Assembly (NCBI RefSeq): GCF_009664085.1 | Contig: NZ_CP039268.1 | Coordinates: 2,771,001-2,835,000, forward strand | Direction of reading: 5' to 3' | DNA length: 64,000 bases | From: Thermochromatium tepidum ATCC 43061 | GTDB taxonomy: Bacteria > Pseudomonadota > Gammaproteobacteria > Chromatiales > Chromatiaceae | Shown here: piece after piece, positions 62,156 to 64,000 of the stretch | How positions within the stretch are numbered: position 1 is the first letter of the stretch | How the letters are laid out: every line of letters begins with the position of its first letter | Notes under the pieces: generated by a model | Databases searched by the model: none | What the model saw: the letters and a program-made list of their open reading frames with translations, nothing else | What the model was told of the DNA's origin: nothing | Program-made: the position numbers and the translations under genes

Positions 62156-63775
62156 ATGAAACCCCTGATGTATCCTGTAGCCGGGCTTGCGCTCCTGCTG
62201 CCCATCGCGCTGAATGCGGCCTCGCTCGGTGGTTATCCCCCTGAGGAGACATGTAAGGCGGATCGTGAAGCGAGCTATGCCCAAGGGTATGCCGCAGGTC
62301 AGGCCAATGGCTGGAATCTGGGCCATCAGGCCGGTCACGACTATGGGATTCGCTCATGCGTCGCCAATCCGTTGCAGTTTGGGGTCACGCTCGCCTCGGT
62401 CATCCCGCCCGCCACCTATGGCGAGACCGAGCCGAACGACAATTTCATCTCGGCCGATCCGCTGGTCCAGGGGGCGAATTTCTGGGGACAGCTCTACGGT
62501 CTGTCCGACCAGGATTGGTTCTATACCCAGACCACCGCAGCCAATCAGAACATCCTGGTCACCTTCTCGGTCCCGTCTTGGATCAACGATGTCAATCTGC
62601 TGGAGGGTAAACCGGCCATCTGGAACATCTCGGTCCGCGATGCAGCCGGCAATATCTTTGCCAACTACAATACCAACGTCATGGGCGCGATCGATTCTTA
62701 TGATAAGGATCGCGAAACCTATTACTCCATGACCTATAGCGTCACGGCCGGGCTGGCCGGTAGCTACTATATCGTCGTCAAACCGGCGGATGGAACCTTG
62801 ACCAGCATACCGGCCACGAATGCGACGATCTATCCCTATTCGGTCGCGGTCGTAGTCCAGGATTCACCGCTTCCCGGAAAGCAGCCCATCGTCGGTTTCT
62901 ATGACTCTGAGGTCGAGCCGAACGATGTGCCGAGTCGCGCCAATCCCTTGGCGACCGGGGTCACGATGTATGGCTTGATCAATCTGACCTTCAATGTGCC
63001 CCTCCCGGGTGGCGGTGACAATAGTGACTATGTCTGGGGGCAGGGCGAGGACGATTGGTTCGTCTATAAGAGCAATGGCAATGAGATCGCCACCCTCAAT
63101 TTCTGTGCAAAGGAGTCCTGTGGACCTGGTAATTGGTTTGTCGAGGTCTATGATCAGGCGATGGCCAGTCGTTTCGAGGCCGGCGAGCGGCGTGAGAACC
63201 TGAGGCCTCTGCTGTCGATTAACACAGATACGACCAATGATCCGCGCGCGACCTTCCGGGTCGGTCTAAGGGATCCCGGCTACTACTTCATGCGGGTCAA
63301 CCACAAACGACTCTTTACGGCGCCCTGTTTGGTTCATCAATTCGTCTCGACGACCTCGGAGACCGGATTTGTGGGCGCCTGTGAATGCGAGGGTGGAGGC
63401 GGGGGCTCTTGCGACGTGCCAACCAATGACTGCAGCGATCCTGCGCTGGGATTGGTCTGCAAGAACAAGACCATTACTTGCAGTGCCGGTATCGATCCAG
63501 GGTGTCAGATCGCAGACGGTCAGGGTGGACGGCCGAGATTTCCTGCGGATTGTCCAATTAAAGACGAGACTGGGGCGATCACAACGCCCTGCGCCACCTA
63601 CCAGACTTTGGCGCGGTGTAGTTGCAGCCAATACGGCGGTACCGTCGAGGTCCCCAAGAACGAGTACACCAGCCCCTACAACTTCACCTGGCACGGCACC
63701 CAACTGCCGCCCAGCACCCTGGACACCGACGCCTATGAGGACTTTCTGAAGCGCCCGAATCCCTATACGCCGTAA
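62156..63775 (+). CDS. Large exported protein with PPC-like repeats and Cys-rich tail
   Basis: A 539-residue protein. It has a signal peptide (to about residue 21) and a short Ala/Gln helical stretch (SYAQGYAAGQANGWNLGHQAG). Two pre-peptidase-C-like segments follow, each starting with EPND (ETEPNDNFISADPLVQG near 90; EVEPNDVPSRANPLATG near 260) and each followed by a QDW or EDDWF motif. The last ~140 residues are rich in Cys and start after an ACECEGGGGGSC segment. Function is unknown; adhesion or matrix binding is plausible. A terminator follows. Confidence 0.8.
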   Translation: MKPLMYPVAGLALLLPIALNAASLGGYPPEETCKADREASYAQGYAAGQANGWNLGHQAGHDYGIRSCVANPLQFGVTLASVIPPATYGETEPNDNFISADPLVQGANFWGQLYGLSDQDWFYTQTTAANQNILVTFSVPSWINDVNLLEGKPAIWNISVRDAAGNIFANYNTNVMGAIDSYDKDRETYYSMTYSVTAGLAGSYYIVVKPADGTLTSIPATNATIYPYSVAVVVQDSPLPGKQPIVGFYDSEVEPNDVPSRANPLATGVTMYGLINLTFNVPLPGGGDNSDYVWGQGEDDWFVYKSNGNEIATLNFCAKESCGPGNWFVEVYDQAMASRFEAGERRENLRPLLSINTDTTNDPRATFRVGLRDPGYYFMRVNHKRLFTAPCLVHQFVSTTSETGFVGACECEGGGGGSCDVPTNDCSDPALGLVCKNKTITCSAGIDPGCQIADGQGGRPRFPADCPIKDETGAITTPCATYQTLARCSCSQYGGTVEVPKNEYTSPYNFTWHGTQLPPSTLDTDAYEDFLKRPNPYTP

Positions 63776-63830
63776 GCCACGCCTGTCGGGGCAGGGCTGG
63801 GTCGGCTTTTTGAGATCAAGCCCTAAAATA

Positions 63831-63864
63831 AAACCGCTCTCGGCCGTGCCGCGGGCGGTTTTTT
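63831..63864 (+). terminator. Rho-independent terminator
   Basis: AACCGC (63832-63837) pairs with GCGGTT (63855-63860), with an inner CGGC/GCCG stem (63841-63844, 63848-63851), followed by a T-run. A-rich sequence upstream means it may serve both the plus-strand gene and the convergent gene to the right. Confidence 0.85.
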
Positions 63865-63902
63865 CGTGCTTGACCAATAAGTTGCGATCGACGCGCGTCG
63901 CT

Positions 63903-64000
63903 TCAGACGCGCCTTAGACCGCAGCCATAGCGCTCGATCCCGATCTCGGCGGCGGTGACGGCGCGAAAGATCGCGCGGCCTTTGTTCATGGTCTCCTGCC
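63903..64000 (-). CDS. C-terminal end of a gene cut by the window edge
   Basis: The minus-strand frame is open from the window edge to a stop at 63905-63903. The visible residues are NKGRAIFRAVTAAEIGIERYG followed by CGLRRV. An internal ATG at 63986-63984 is preceded by AGGAG, but the spacing of 3 bases is short; a 28-codon gene is possible but less likely. No family is recognised from so short a piece. Confidence 0.4.
   Translation of the reverse strand, partial: QETMNKGRAIFRAVTAAEIGIERYGCGLRRV

Overview
The window is a GC-rich, densely coded chromosomal segment from a proteobacterium. A gammaproteobacterial purple sulfur bacterium (Chromatiaceae-like) is the most likely source. That is an inference from gene content: the SHP/DHC cytochrome pair with a cytochrome b561, a single-chain NifJ-type pyruvate:ferredoxin oxidoreductase, a SUF cluster, and quinone-linked PyrD. 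No rRNA, tRNA or CRISPR array was seen.

Layout. 1-4400: a redox locus with cytochrome b561 (minus strand) divergent from SHP, diheme cytochrome DHC, a PepSY protein and an OmpR/HK two-component system. 4645-7150: 5-oxoprolinase genes pxpB-pxpC-pxpA. 7343-11446: sufB-sufC-sufD-sufT, without sufS. 11478-22514: an accessory island with a repeat at its left edge and an IS200/IS605-like end pair at its right edge. It holds three large minus-strand genes: an HTH-SNF2 helicase-DUF3883 protein, a DUF1156 DNA methyltransferase and a DUF499 ATPase. This looks like a DNA-modification-based phage defence system with its own palindromic operator, and it is the most interesting part of the window. 22527-28900: MEMO1/AMMECR1 pair, an ATP-grasp-like protein, a lone molybdopterin oxidoreductase, a phosphodiesterase and RimI. 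29101-33777: nifJ and a companion DHODH-like flavoprotein. 33833-39618: periplasmic cyclophilin, rhodanese and an RND efflux pair. 39699-40240: a mosaic of three repeat families. 40251-44303: asnB, pyrD, a DJ-1-like protein lacking its nucleophile, and an OsmC protein.

44503-63775 is a cell-surface and glycan region: SEC-C protein, BPSS1780 membrane protein, PIG-L deacetylase, SPINDLY-type O-GlcNAc transferase, GNAT enzyme, an abundant-looking exported protein with a strong promoter and terminator, an Asp-box exported protein, several glycosyltransferases, DUF2304, and a large exported protein with PPC-like repeats.

Short repeats link distant places. A roughly 140-bp repeat lies beside sufT and at 39.7 kb. 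A 260-bp element with 7 mismatches by hand count lies upstream of the cyclophilin and at 39.9 kb. A 110-bp element ending in a TnpB-type right end lies upstream of MEMO1 and beside asnB. The 260-bp element and the one at 22280 share the same two-hairpin-plus-minus-10 design although their sequences differ.
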